NCBI GenBank assembly: GCA_037176905.1
Contig: JBBBWG010029999.1
Span: 1-45,582 of the forward strand
Reading direction: 5' to 3'
Source of the DNA: Azolla pinnata
Taxonomy: Eukaryota > Streptophyta > Polypodiopsida > Salviniales > Salviniaceae
Length of the DNA: 45,582 bases
The notes beneath the pieces are model-generated. The model was not told the DNA's origin. It did no database searches and worked only from the letters and a program-made list of their open reading frames with translations. The stretch's first letter is position 1. Each line of letters opens with the position of its first letter. The position numbers and the translations under genes were made by a program. Shown here in pieces: positions 32,784-44,100 of the stretch.

Positions 32784-35704
32784 TTAAGTTGGATAGTCGG
32801 AGTTGATCCCAAAAATCCTTACTCTATGCATGTTAGGAAACTTGGCAATGACTAAGATACACACAGGTATTGTGTTAATGAAAAGCCATGGGCTATCATA
32901 ATTTGTTGTGTGGCAGGCAATCAGATATCTGCAGCACATTTTACAAAGAAAATATTAGAAAAGTAGAAAGCACATAAAATTAGTTTGTTGAGTAGAAATG
33001 CTTCATCCAAATGAAAAAGCTGGGAAGCATTTTATCAAGAAAATATTACGTCAGCGATGAGTTAGCAGTTAGCCTGCTGCTACATTCCAATGCAAGAAGC
33101 CTTTTGAAGTACATCGCATCCATTTTATATATTATCAGTATGTATCATGATCATATGGCATTGCAGTTCTTTTTGGTTACACATCAAACTGCCTTGTTTT
33201 TGTACTTTTGATTTTGAATTAGATCTGGTTCTGTTGATTTGATTACAGAACTTTTTTGTTTGCAGGGTTCAGCACCAGGGTTTGACAGATATTAGTTCAA
33301 TGATACAATACAGATTTCTCTTTTTGTTACATCACATAAAAATACTTACAAGACCACAGGAAGAACAGTCAAAAACTTCCTGTTGCGTGTCAATTGGCGG
33401 CCATTATCCATCTGTTCCCACCATGTCAACATGTTGTACATTCCCTGGTCTTCGGCAAAGGGTGTTCCTTTCTTCCAATGGAAGGCCCAATATGTGATCT
33501 GCACACAATCTGTATAAATTCAAGAGATGAAGTTGGCATAGTGACACCCAGATATCACATCTTCAAAAAGACCTGAACTTCAGCTATGTCCAGCTTAACA
33601 CAATGAAATTTGTATGCACACCACGCATTTTCAAGTAGTTATAATTATTAAGAAGCTACAGATAATGCACTGTACGTCATCTACTAGTCATCAGGGAAAT
33701 TTTTTTGCTGAAATAATTGACTGAACCAAGGCCTCAAGACCTCAAAATCTGCCAGAGGCAAAGAAACTGCAATGAATTCCAGATTTGTGATCTGAAGACT
33801 ATCATTACATACACAAGGCTAGCAACTCTGCATTATCAGTATCATTAAAAAGCCGTCAATTATTTGAATAAAATATTACTCGTATGAGATTCTCAAGTAT
33901 AAATCTGTTGGTTCATCAAGCAAGTAGAATCATGACCATGAAAACCAAAATCGATTGTCTGATAAATTTATCGACAGGTAAAACACATGAGAAAATAATG
34001 ATTAAGGGATCATCATGCATTTACTTAATGGAAGTATTGCACTTAAAATCTCATGTTCTTAATCTAGTCAATACTCCGTTTGTTCATGATAGATAACTCG
34101 CTTTATTTGTATGAGCTCTATTATTAAGTACAGGATATTGTAATTCCTTGCAAAAGGAGTTACTTGTATCTTCTCAATTGTTATATTCGGATAGTTTTGC
34201 ATGCTCCTTTTTAATCGATTGTTTCATTTGGAATTCAAAGAAATGGGTGATTTAATTGATATACAATCTCTTAATTTTAGACATATATAGAATTTGTTAA
34301 GGCATAACCATTATTCAACATCCCCCCCGTTATTGATTTAACTATGACGTATAACATTGATTCAAGGGTTTCTACTTACACAAACCAACGAGCAACCATG
34401 GGTTGATTAGGTATTTTGTACAATAGCTCTAATAACACTCTCAGTGGTTATCATCTAAGATAGAACCGAAATGGAATGTACAAAATTGGATTGTAGACGA
34501 TGATGTTAAAAATTAGTTGGCATTACAACTTCCATACATAACAATTGGTATTTACCTTTAACATTATCTCTAATGAGACGTGGACTAGTAGCAAGCGACC
34601 ACTTCTTTTGCACTGTGCAAGTAGAAGATAGTACTTAATTGTTTTATATAGTGTCTCATTGCTCATCACAATTAACATTCCATTTCAAGTATAGGATGGT
34701 TTCTTTGCCACACGACTCAAGTTTCCATGGCTATTCCCATAGTGTTGGAACACAAATATTCTTCGGCCTGAATTCAAGTGATATACATTGAAGGGCCGAC
34801 CTCTCATGGGGAGAGCCACGATTCACCTCCCACGGGATAGAGCCCCAACGCAGTCCTGGGCATAATAACCTATCACTAAATCCAAATATTCCTTACATTC
34901 TATAAAGAGACAACCAAAAACGTAGTATGATGTCTCGGGTATCAAATGCAATGCATTTTTGTCTCATAGATCTGACAAACACTACCTTTGCATTAAGAGG
35001 GCAGGGAGGGTCTGGTGTGTTTGACATCTGTCTGAACTTAATCTCGTACAGATGATCTTCGGAAATAGATGAGAATCCATGTCATTAGAGGAGCCTAACC
35101 CAAAGGCTATAGTGTATGGTGTGTGTGTGACCTCATAATATTAGTTCAAATTTCCATCGTCTTCCTGAGTCTCTTTGGAAATGGCTCTAAATCCAAACTC
35201 CCTCTGCAATTTCCAACCCTTTTTGAGACAATTTTGTGCATGTCAGCATATATCAGCATTATTTGGCTGCAAGAGAGAAAGCACAGAAACTTGGGCTAGA
35301 ACTGAACAATGCCCGACAAAAAGAATCATATGCAAGCAACTCGTGGACGATAGAGAATCGGCCGGAGAAATTAGATCGGAAACGTAAGAGAGAATTTGAT
35401 CAAATCAAAGGGAAACAGAGCTCACTTCGAGGAAATAATGATGTGTCCGGGAAAAAAAGCACCTGCAGAAGAAGCAGTGACAAAAAGCAGACAAATCCGG
35501 ATTGCCTGAATAGAAATGCACAGTGAGAGAGAGAAATGTGGAGAGAGAGAGATGGCATCACAAGGGAATCACATGGTGAGATCAAACGGGCAGAAAGAGG
35601 CAGCACTTTGATGAACGAAAGGGAGTGGAATCTTTGACGAACTCAAAATGGGACTGCACAGAGGAACCCTAAATCCTTGTACGAGCAAGAAGCAGAGACA
35701 GAAC

Positions 35705-35755
<51 letters not shown>

Positions 35756-36038
35756 GACGACCTACCGCAAAGTGGATGAGGTGGACGATGGACCAAGCGG
35801 AGCCAGAGGAACACCGGCACAGAGAGAGGACGAGGAGCCATCCGAAGAAGATGATGGAGATGTAGGTGGTCCACACGCCGGGGTAATAGAACCACGACGT
35901 GTTCTTGTTGAGATCCGGGGGCGGATCCGCATTCACAGCGTATGGCAGGCCATGGCTGCTGCTGCTGCTGCTGCTGCTACGCACGGCCTTGCTACTGCTT
36001 CTCGGAGAGGACGACGACGACGACGACGACGATGCCAT
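32784..36038 (-). CDS. ORM: ORM/ORMDL family protein, regulator of serine palmitoyltransferase, 3 exons
   Basis: Minus-strand exons 36038-35766, 33498-33350 and 32928-32784 join in phases 0 and 2 into 188 aa. The core is unmistakable: [30 protein letters not shown], then [57 protein letters not shown] and [13 protein letters not shown]. Four hydrophobic segments fit the ER-membrane topology. ORM proteins bind and restrain serine palmitoyltransferase, the first enzyme of sphingolipid synthesis. Two oddities: a Ser-rich N-terminal extension of about 30 residues (two poly-Ser runs encoded by GCT/GAC-type triplet repeats), and, after the third segment, NYDSPWLF where plant ORMs usually have DYQHPMLF. 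ATG 36038 has a good context (GCGATGG); no ATG lies upstream in frame before low-complexity sequence. The leader has an AAACCCTAG telo-box. It converges with DPH4 and diverges from ACLB. Confidence 0.95.
33499..35765 (-). other. ORM intron 1 (2.27 kb), with possible degraded insertion
   Basis: A single large intron. The middle (about 34300-34900) contains sequence with the feel of an old retroelement fragment (CATCCCCCCGTTATTG near 34320; a locally GC-rich block at 34795-34860) but no recognisable protein domain or paired terminal repeats. A plus-strand open frame at 35236-35526 (96 codons, Lys/Ser-rich, helix-like start) matches nothing I know. Confidence 0.4.
35711..35752. repeat. GA microsatellite just inside ORM intron 1
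   Basis: About 21 GA dinucleotides on plus. On the ORM sense strand this is a CT tract starting about 14 bases after the exon 1 donor (GTAGGT at 35765). Confidence 0.9.
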
Positions 36039-36061
36039 CGCTTCTGTGTCAGTCCGCAATG

Positions 36062-36205
36062 GGGAGGAGGGTCAGGAAGAAGAAGAAGAAGAAGAAGAAG
36101 ACGACGACGATGGGGGGAAAGGAAGCTCTGTGCCTCGCGCGCGCAGGTTTTCTAGGGTTTTGCAGGAACAGAAACAGAGCAAGCGAAGAAGACGAAGAAG
36201 AAGAA

Positions 36206-36238
<33 letters not shown>

Positions 36239-36890
36239 AGAAGAAGAAGAAGAAGAAGACGACGAAGAAGAAAGAAAGAAAGAAGTAATTTGTTTTCTTT
36301 TTTTTCGTTTTTTCTTTTTTTCTTTTTTTCTTTTTTTCGTTTTTTCTTTTTTTCTTTTTTTCGTTTTTTCTTTTTTTCTTTTTTTCGTTTTTTCTTTTTT
36401 TCTTTTTTTTTTCTTTTTTTCTCTTTTCTTCTTTTCTTCTTTTCTTCTTTTCTTTTTTTCCTTTTCTTCTTTTCTTCTTTTCTTCTTTTCTTCTTATTTT
36501 CTTTTTTTTTTTCTTTTCTTCTTTTCTTCTTTTCTTCTTTTCTTTTTTTCTTTTTTTCTTTTTTTCTTCTTTTCTTCTTTTCTTCTTTTCTTTTTTTCTT
36601 TTTTTCTTCTTTTCTTCTTTTCTTTTTCTCTTTGTTTCTTCTTTTCTTTTTTCTTCTTTTCTTCTTTTCAATTTTCTTTTTTCTTTTTTTCCTTTTCAAT
36701 TTTCTTTTTTCTTTTTCCCTCATTTTTTCTTTTCTGTTTTTCCATTTCTATTTTCCTTTTATTCCATAAATCCTTTCAAAACTTTTATTAATTTTCTCGC
36801 TTTGCCTTTATTTTATTACTCTCCCTTTTTTTTTCGTTTTCTCTGTGTCTTTTTTTTTCTTTTTCTTTTTTTTCTCCCTCTCTCGAATTT
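36062..36890. repeat. purine-then-pyrimidine block in the ORM leader/promoter
   Basis: On the plus strand, GAA/GAAA repeats dominate 36076-36101 and 36183-36286. After the short break TAATTTG the strand flips to an almost pure pyrimidine run of about 470 bases (36293-36770: TTTTTTTC, TTCTTTTC units) with a further T-rich tail to about 36890. Long Lys/Arg or Phe/Ser frames on both strands are artefacts of the repeats. The left part is in the ORM 5' leader. Confidence 0.88.
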
Positions 36891-36931
36891 CTATAGCATA
36901 TAAAATTAACACCGAAATTCAATTATTTTGT

Positions 36932-37398
36932 GAGCTCTCGATTTTTAACATAAAAAACTAATCAATCGGTTAACACTAGATTAACGCATCAATTGATTAG
37001 TATTCTAAAATTACTCGACTGCTAATTGAATACATTAACGAAATCGATTAGGATCGATTAGTGGGAAGCGATTTAGGAATAAAATCAATTATACTGACAG
37101 AATCGACTGGAATTTAATTTTTAGTGAAGGGAGAATTATCAAAAAGCGCCCAACAAAATTATAAATTCCATTTTATCGCCTACTAAAATAAAAAATTACA
37201 AATCGACACCTGATCTTATCTTCCACTAAAAATTAATATTCAATTAAGTCCGTTGGTATTGATTCTATTCCTGATCACTTCTCACTAATCGATCTGAATT
37301 GATTCCCTTATTCTGTCCGATTAACGAAAGTTGCTAATTCTTAGAATCTAATTGATTGATCGACGCGTTACTTTGATATTAATCAAATAATTGAGCTC
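36932..37398. mobile_element. foldback (MITE-like) element
   Basis: The left arm (36932-37126) read in reverse complement matches the right arm (37224-37398) at roughly 65-75%: both run CACTAAAAATTAA, then TTGATTNTATTCCT, CACTAATCGATC, GATTAACGAAA-like words, and end at GAGCTC. The 97-base loop includes CGCCTACTAAAATAAAAAAT. No coding capacity. Target duplication could not be identified, so the ends are approximate. Confidence 0.65.
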
Positions 37399-37599
37399 TG
37401 ATCGACTGTTTTCTCTCGAGCTCATGATTAGTAGTAGAAGCCATCCTAATATAGCTCAGCCAGATCGACAATTACTATAGAAGATGCTCTAAAGGGATAA
37501 CTATGGGACAATCGAACGATATATGGCTCAACACATAATATTGGCAACATATCACTCGATGATCTAGAATGTAATCATATTGTTAACAAGTACTTGCTT

Positions 37600-37690
37600 G
37601 ATAAATTGCCAGTTGAATATAGCTGCTAGATTATCTGCCTGCGACTGAGGAGATCAAGGTTTGAATCTTAAACTTGTGCTTTGATGTTTT
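37600..37690 (+). other. tRNA-like 3' half, possible SINE remnant
   Basis: CTGCCTGCGACTGAGGAGAT followed by CAAGGTTTGAATCTT resembles the anticodon arm, variable region and T-arm of tRNA-derived SINEs, and a run of eight T follows at about 37688. The 5' half does not fold into a tRNA, so it is not an intact tRNA gene. Confidence 0.3.
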
Positions 37691-37805
37691 TTTTCCATTC
37701 GCATGTTATACCCTATTGCATTTACGGATCTGAAATGACTATATCCAAGGCGCGCATCTAATCTCTGCATACCAATCGGATAGCAAAGACACGCTTAATC
37801 TCGAT

Positions 37806-37839
37806 TAATGGGAGTCATTTGTAGAGATGACTCCCATTA
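37806..37839. repeat. perfect 12-bp inverted repeat (hairpin)
   Basis: TAATGGGAGTCA and TGACTCCCATTA separated by ten bases. Not followed by a T-run, so not an evident terminator; possibly the remains of transposon termini. Confidence 0.7.
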
Positions 37840-39149
37840 GGCCACTAACACGACAGAGACCTTTATACGCCTTGAATCGATGGCTAAACCAGATAAATCA
37901 AACCAATTCCAAAACAACACATTTGATGTTAGCCTATTAGTTATACAAGGAAGATGATTAGATCGATTTTTTAACGATCTCAATGCATAGCGAGAAGTTA
38001 TGTAGAGGTCACCCCCCATTTTTTTTCACGAGCTGTATCTTTATGTGGATGAGTAAATACATTGGTCTTGTGGGCTAGCTTTAGATATATCAAATTGACC
38101 AAGCATGAGAAACTGCAAATTGCGCTCTGTTAATTTAAGTTTCATACAAAATTAAACTTTGCTTGAACCTTGATTTTTGAAGAGCAGATTGTATTATAAG
38201 CTACTACAAACTACAAAAAATTGGAGTTCAAAATTTGATGTCAACCAGTCAGCCCCTTGCAAGTAAATGTTGTTGTCTGAATGAAGAGAAAAGCCACTTT
38301 GGAGGAGCACAACACCATGTTCCACTTAAACATTTCCATCCTTGATAACTCCATAAATTTCCTCAACAAATTAGAGACCTATCTTCGGAGCTTGTTGTTC
38401 AGGGAATCATATGCAAGACGCGATAAAACCCACACGATCTGAACGAATGCCTCCCTTTTCTTCCATCGGAATCAAAAGTTCTAGACGTTCGATGAAGAAT
38501 TCTTCTCGAATCATTCTCACCGTGGCGATACGATCGGCAAAGACACGACATTTGCACTCGATCCGAACGAACGAGTTGAACGCCGACATTTGCGCAAGCC
38601 AGAAAGACCGTAAAATGATCGATCATGCGGATGGCTCTCTGCTCTTCTGCACCTCTCGCATGACACATACAAGGAATAGCCGAGTAAAGGTGGGCAAAAG
38701 AGGATGTCAGATGATGACCTCGATCGTAATTACTCTCAAAGTAGGTGTATCGGTTGCCTTTACCGCAAGTGGAAATCGCCAGAGTTAGCCATACCTACAA
38801 CACCTCTATGACCATTGATCGTCGGGCAGTGTTTTAATTCAGGCGCGTTAAGAACATCCTAAAATGACGATCCATGTTCCTTTGATTACAGCAGAACAAT
38901 CCACACAGACATCGACGATCATTGTAGCATGCAAGATGGGTCGATTATAGTCAGAAAGGTTCTGGAGAACGATCCATAATGAACCTTGACGATTGTTGTA
39001 AGATTGATTACAGTCGGAAAGCGTCTGGTGGGGCCTTCTGGAATGCCGATTTATTGTTGTCGACAGATGGATGGGAATCGAAGCCCAACACACTCTTTGG
39101 ACTAGTCTTTCTTGCTGATTCTTCTCTCCCTCTCTCTCTCTCTATTCAC
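37840..39149. other. spacer, no gene recognised; partial ~72-bp duplication
   Basis: A 125-codon plus frame at 38411-38788 resembles no family I know. CGATTATAGTCAGAAAGGTTCTGG (around 38941) and GATTACAGTCGGAAAGCGTCTGG (around 39007), each split here by variants, are two copies of one unit. CpG-containing, less AT-rich sequence at 38400-39080 may be a decayed transposon. Confidence 0.45.
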
Positions 39150-40010
39150 TGGAAGAGTGAGACCAAGTCTCTCTGTCAGTCTCAATCTCAATCTCAGTCT
39201 CTCGATCCCTCTCAGATAAGGCAAGAAGTCAAATGAGGCGAGGAAGAGCGAGTGCTATCACAAATGAAAGGCATATATGATAAAACAATATAAAAGAGAA
39301 TATTAGAGAGAAGAGAACAAATTAAGGATATGATTGACCACACTAACCACCCCCAAGCGAAAGATTGAATAAAGAGGAATCCGAAATCTTAGCTTACCCT
39401 AGAGGTAAGTCAGGTTTGCTTCTTCACTATCGAACTGGAGTTCGTATCTGATCATAGTACTACGAAACTTCTGAACTATTTTGTGCGCTTCTGAGAGACC
39501 TTCATATCTCTAGATACCAAGTCTCTCCGTCAATCTCAATCTCTTCTAGATAGGCAGGGACTAATAAAGGCAGCAGATATTACTAGATCTAAGTAAGACC
39601 CACTCATGACAAACAATATCAAAGAGAATATGAGAGAGAAGAGAACGGATTAACGATACGATTAACCACACTAATCACCCCTGAGCGAAAGCCTGAAAGA
39701 CGAATCCGAAATACCATCTTCCTTCTTCTCTTCCTCTTCTTCTTCTTCTTCTTCATCATAGAGAAGGGACCAAGAAAGGCAGATAGTACTAGATCTACTA
39801 ACGACGAACAATATCGAAGAGAATATTCGAGAGAAGAGGACGGATTAACAATACGATTAACCGCACGAACCACTCTCGGGCAAGAGAAGGAACGTATTAA
39901 AAATATGATTAATCACACTAACCAACCCATTGAGCGAAAGACTAAACAGATTAACGATGCGATTAACCACACTAACCACCCCCAAGCGAAAGATTGAAAG
40001 ACAGAATCCA
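39150..40010. repeat. dispersed tandem array before ACLB
   Basis: Recurring blocks: ACCAAGTCTCTCTGTCAATC (39162, 39520), AAAGGCAGATAGTACTAGATC (39566, 39774; split by variants), AACAATATCAAAGAGAATAT (39286, 39613, 39808) and GATTAACCACACTAACCACC (39336, 39658, 39854, 39907, 39960). Together they indicate a 200-330-bp unit in three full and two partial copies, decayed and internally shortened. Confidence 0.75.
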
Positions 40011-40013
40011 TTC

Positions 40014-41117
40014 TTCTTCCTTCTTCATCTTCCTTCTTCATCTTCTTCATCTTCTTCTTCTTCCTTCTTCATCTTCCTTCTTCTTCTTCTTCTTCTTCCT
40101 TCTTCCTTCTTCTTCTTTCTTTCTTCTTCTTCTTCTTCTTCTTCAGACTGTTCTTCTCTTCCTCGTGTGCTCCCTTTTGGGGCCGCCCACGAGACTTTTG
40201 CACGTCCCCTCGTCTCTGCGCTCCTCTTTACTGCCCCCCAGCGACCGTTCTTCGCTTCTTGCGCGAGGTTTTTAGCAGGTTTGTCCCTCTCTGCCTCTTG
40301 CAAATTCCTCTCCCTGCGTGGTTTCTTGCTCTCGCTGCCCCTCCCCCCTGCGTCCTCAAACAATCGCCCACCATCTCCTGGTAATCTCCCTCTCCCTCTC
40401 TCTCTCTCGACATCACGGTAGCTCCATATCTGCCGTGTTATCAAAGATCGCGATTCCCCAAACCTAGATCATAAAGATATGGCTTACATTGATGTATTAG
40501 GTCACAGGTGCCGCATGTTTTTTGCTCTCGGTTGTAGCTCTGATTTGCTCCAGCTCAGCGAGAGCTCTGTAATCTGTTCTAGATCACAACTTTCTACCGT
40601 GTTCTGCTATCCTGTCAGCTGATATTAGTCCTCGAATCTCCGTTTCTTTTATCTCGGCTTGCCGTTCAGTGTTCTAAATAAAGATCGTTCGGTTTCTTTT
40701 ACTCTTAGATCTCAGAAGATCAATGAAAAATCCAGCTTTGAGTCGAATCGTTGTTGAGACGATTAGAATGCTAGGAGCCAGATACTCTTCCAGTGTCTGA
40801 TTTGATGGATTCACGAGAAATTTGTAACGCTTGCTGTGTTTTTTACATCTCTAATGCTGGGAGCAATCCAGCATCGCATTGGATCTAGCTCTAGATACAG
40901 TACTCATAGTATTGCTGGATCTCTAGATTTTGAAGAATTCAAAAAGATCTGGAACTGTATGTGCCTTGTATCTATTCAATGCCATCTCACTTTCTTTTAT
41001 GTTTGATCAGCTTGTTCGTAAACTCAACGAGTGTCAAGTAGATCTCCACTGTCATTCAGATCTGTACATTCATTTTCTCTTTTTGATCTCTTGTATGCAG
41101 CTGAGAGTACATTCACC
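40014..41117 (+). promoter_or_regulatory. ACLB promoter/5' leader with probable leader intron
   Basis: A CTT/CTTC microsatellite (40014-40144) leads into a GC-richer, C/T-rich stretch (40145-40380) typical of a plant leader exon. A donor GTAATC follows CTCCTG at 40381, and the acceptor TTGTATGCAG ends at 41100, 17 bases before the start codon. A leader intron of about 720 bases is therefore likely, but the transcription start is not determinable from sequence alone. Confidence 0.5.
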
Positions 41118-44100
41118 ATGGCGTCCGGACAATTGTTTTCTAAGAAAACCCAGGCTTTATTCTACAATTATAAGCAGCTACCCATTCAGCGCATGCTCGA
41201 TTTTGATTTTCTCTGTGGTAAGATGAATACATATTCATCCATGTACTATGTCTATCTATCAAAGATCAGTGCACTATTTTCTCTTCTCATATGCATACAT
41301 ATCTCCATTACTTTGAATATTTGTGATAAGTCATTTATGCATATATGCACAGGCATATCTGTTTGGAAAATATGCATATGGTGTGGAAAATCTTGATTTC
41401 TCATGACTAAGTTTGTTAGTACAGTTTCTTCTCTGAAATCGTGCCATTTCATATACCATTGAATCAGGAAGGAAACTAATACATGCAATCACATTGTAGT
41501 TTGTTTTTAAGAATGGCGCATACAAAACCTAGGCTTGATTGAGTTTTTGGACCCATTGTGGCCATACTAGAAAGTGGATAGTGAATCTATAGAAAACTGT
41601 TGATACTATAGCAAATAGCTCTATGATCTGTTCCAGGAAATTTCTAGTTTCTTTTAATTTTTGGTTGGTTACCCTCAGGAAGAGAGACTCCGTCAGTGGC
41701 TGGGATCATCAATCCAGGCTCTGAAGGTTTTCAAAAGCTGTTTTTTGGGCAGGAGGAGATTGCAATTCCCGTGCACTCGACGTAGTCACACTACCTTTCT
41801 CACTCATAATTCCTGATAAAATATGGGAAATTCCATCCCAATGCTGACAGATCTCTGATCAATAACATCTACTTTTTGCAGTATCAAAGATGCATGCAAG
41901 GCTCATTCAACAGCTGATGTTTTCATCAATTTTGCTTCATTTAGAAGGTTTGTACAAGCTCTTTTTGTTTTCTTAACAACATATTCGCTATTCTTTTGTG
42001 TTAAAATGAAGAAATATTTTTTAAGAATAATAAAAATGACAGTATTTAAAATTTACTTTGCTTTTTAATTGTTTTCATAGAACTAGTGCTGAGGTGTAAT
42101 AGTGGTTTGACTAGCTCAAAAATGCTTCTTGAAATATGGCAGTGCCTTTGCTTCTTCAATGGAGGCTCTGAAGCAGCCAACCATCCGAGTTGTAGCAATT
42201 ATTGCTGAAGGAGTGCCAGAAGGTGACACAAAGAAGCTCATTGCATATGCCAAAGCAAATAACAAGGTAAATCAATCTACTTTTCGCTAAACCGAAATGA
42301 ATCATCAGAACTACTCGCATGCCATAATTCTTCATATATCTAGGCTCTTTTTATCTTCCAAGCTTCTCTCTCGCCTGGAAGTTCTGCTTTTTAGCCTCAA
42401 TTCTTACCCTGGTTCATACAATAGGTTATTATTGGACCAGCTACTGTGGGTGGAATCCAAGCTGGTGCTTTTAAAATTGGTGATACAGCGGGTACACTGG
42501 AGAATATAGTGGAGAGCAAATTATACCGTCCAGGATCTGTTGGATTTGTCTCCAAATCTGTATGATTTTTCTTACTCATCATTGTAAAGTTCTTTCAGGT
42601 GGTTATTTTGTTAGATTATGCAAAAAATAATGCTTTCTCATCGAATCTTGGTCTGCAGGGTGGTATGTCAAATGAGCTCTATAGAATCATTTCAAGGACC
42701 ACAGATGGTATATATGAAGGTATTCATCATGTCACTTTCTAAAATTTTATCAATCTATTTACTAATAGAAGGAAATCTGAGAGGAAAATTTTCATTTCTC
42801 AGGGATTGCCATTGGTGGTGATGTGTTTCCTGGTTCGACCTTGTCAGATCACGTTCTGCGATATCAGAACATTCCACAGGTGAATTTCTATTCTCTATGG
42901 AAATTAAGATAGATCAGTGTTCTGCTGTCTTTTTTCAAGATTATGACTTCATGTTGCAAGACTTGCAATGATACACACCTGGTTTTTTAATACTATAGGC
43001 TTCTTTGTAAAACAAATGGCCTTTACAGATCAAAATGGTGGTTGTGCTTGGTGAGCTTGGGGGTCAAGATGAGTATTCTCTTGTTGAAGCTTTGAAACAG
43101 GGCAAAGTGACGAAACCTGTGGTCGCATGGGTCAGCGGTACATGTGCACGACTATTTAAGTCAGAGGTTCAATTTGGACATGCTGTAAGTGTTCACTTTC
43201 TTTTTACGTTCTAGGTTTTTGAGTAATATGGTTGCAAGTATGCATCAAGAAAGGTTTTTCTAGCACGCAAATTTTGTTTTAACTTCTGTGCAAAAAATGA
43301 ACTCTATGAATATAGGGTGCAAAAAGTGGTGGAGATTCGGAATCTGCCCAAGGAAAGAATAGTGCTCTTCAACAAGCTGGTGCAAAGGTGCCTACATCTT
43401 TTGAGGGTTTAGAACCCTTGATCAAGCAGACGTATGAAGGCCTTGTAGAAGAGGGCGTGATTGTACCTATTCCTGACTTCAAGCCTCCTCCAGTTCCACA
43501 AGACCTAAATGCAGCCATCAAAGCTGGAAAAGTGCGAGCGCCGACTCATATCATCTCAACCATTTGTGATGATAGGGGTTAGTCTTCTTTGCCTGATTAG
43601 CAGTCCATATTAATACATCAAAAGTTCGAATGCAGATTTTGTATTCTAAGATGTTCAGCCGAATTGAAAGCTCAAGTGCTGCTTTTAAATTCTGATATAT
43701 CCCGGAACATTGAAATTTCAAGTGCTTCTCTCGAATTCATTCGATTTGAATTCTGATATCTGCTAATACATTAAAAGTTTGAAATGCAGCGTTTGAATTC
43801 TCATATGTTCCAACACATTAAAAACTTTGAAATGCAGCTTTTGAATGCAGTTTTCTAACCGCTAGGGTCTCGCTATGTATACAGGAGAGGAAGCTACTTA
43901 TGCAGGGGTCAAGATGTCGACACTGATCGAGAATGATAATGGTATTGGGGATGTCATCTCCCTTCTCTGGTTCAAGCGCAGCCTACCTCGTTACTGCACA
44001 AAATTCATTGAGGTATGTTCTTCTAAATTTAAATTGAAAAACTTCCTGTCTTCTTAATTTACTTTTTGTATGTTTAACGTATTGTGATGGTGAAAACCCA

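Noticed and set aside
34300-34900. Intact LTR retrotransposon in ORM intron 1
   Set aside because: No paired LTRs, primer-binding site or pol-like frame could be seen; kept only as a possible degraded fragment.
35942-36769. Long Lys/Arg-rich (minus) and Phe/Ser-rich (plus) open frames
   Set aside because: They are translations of GAA and TTTTC microsatellites; no domain, no codon structure.
37600-37690. Functional tRNA gene
   Set aside because: Only the 3' half resembles a tRNA; the acceptor and D arms do not pair.
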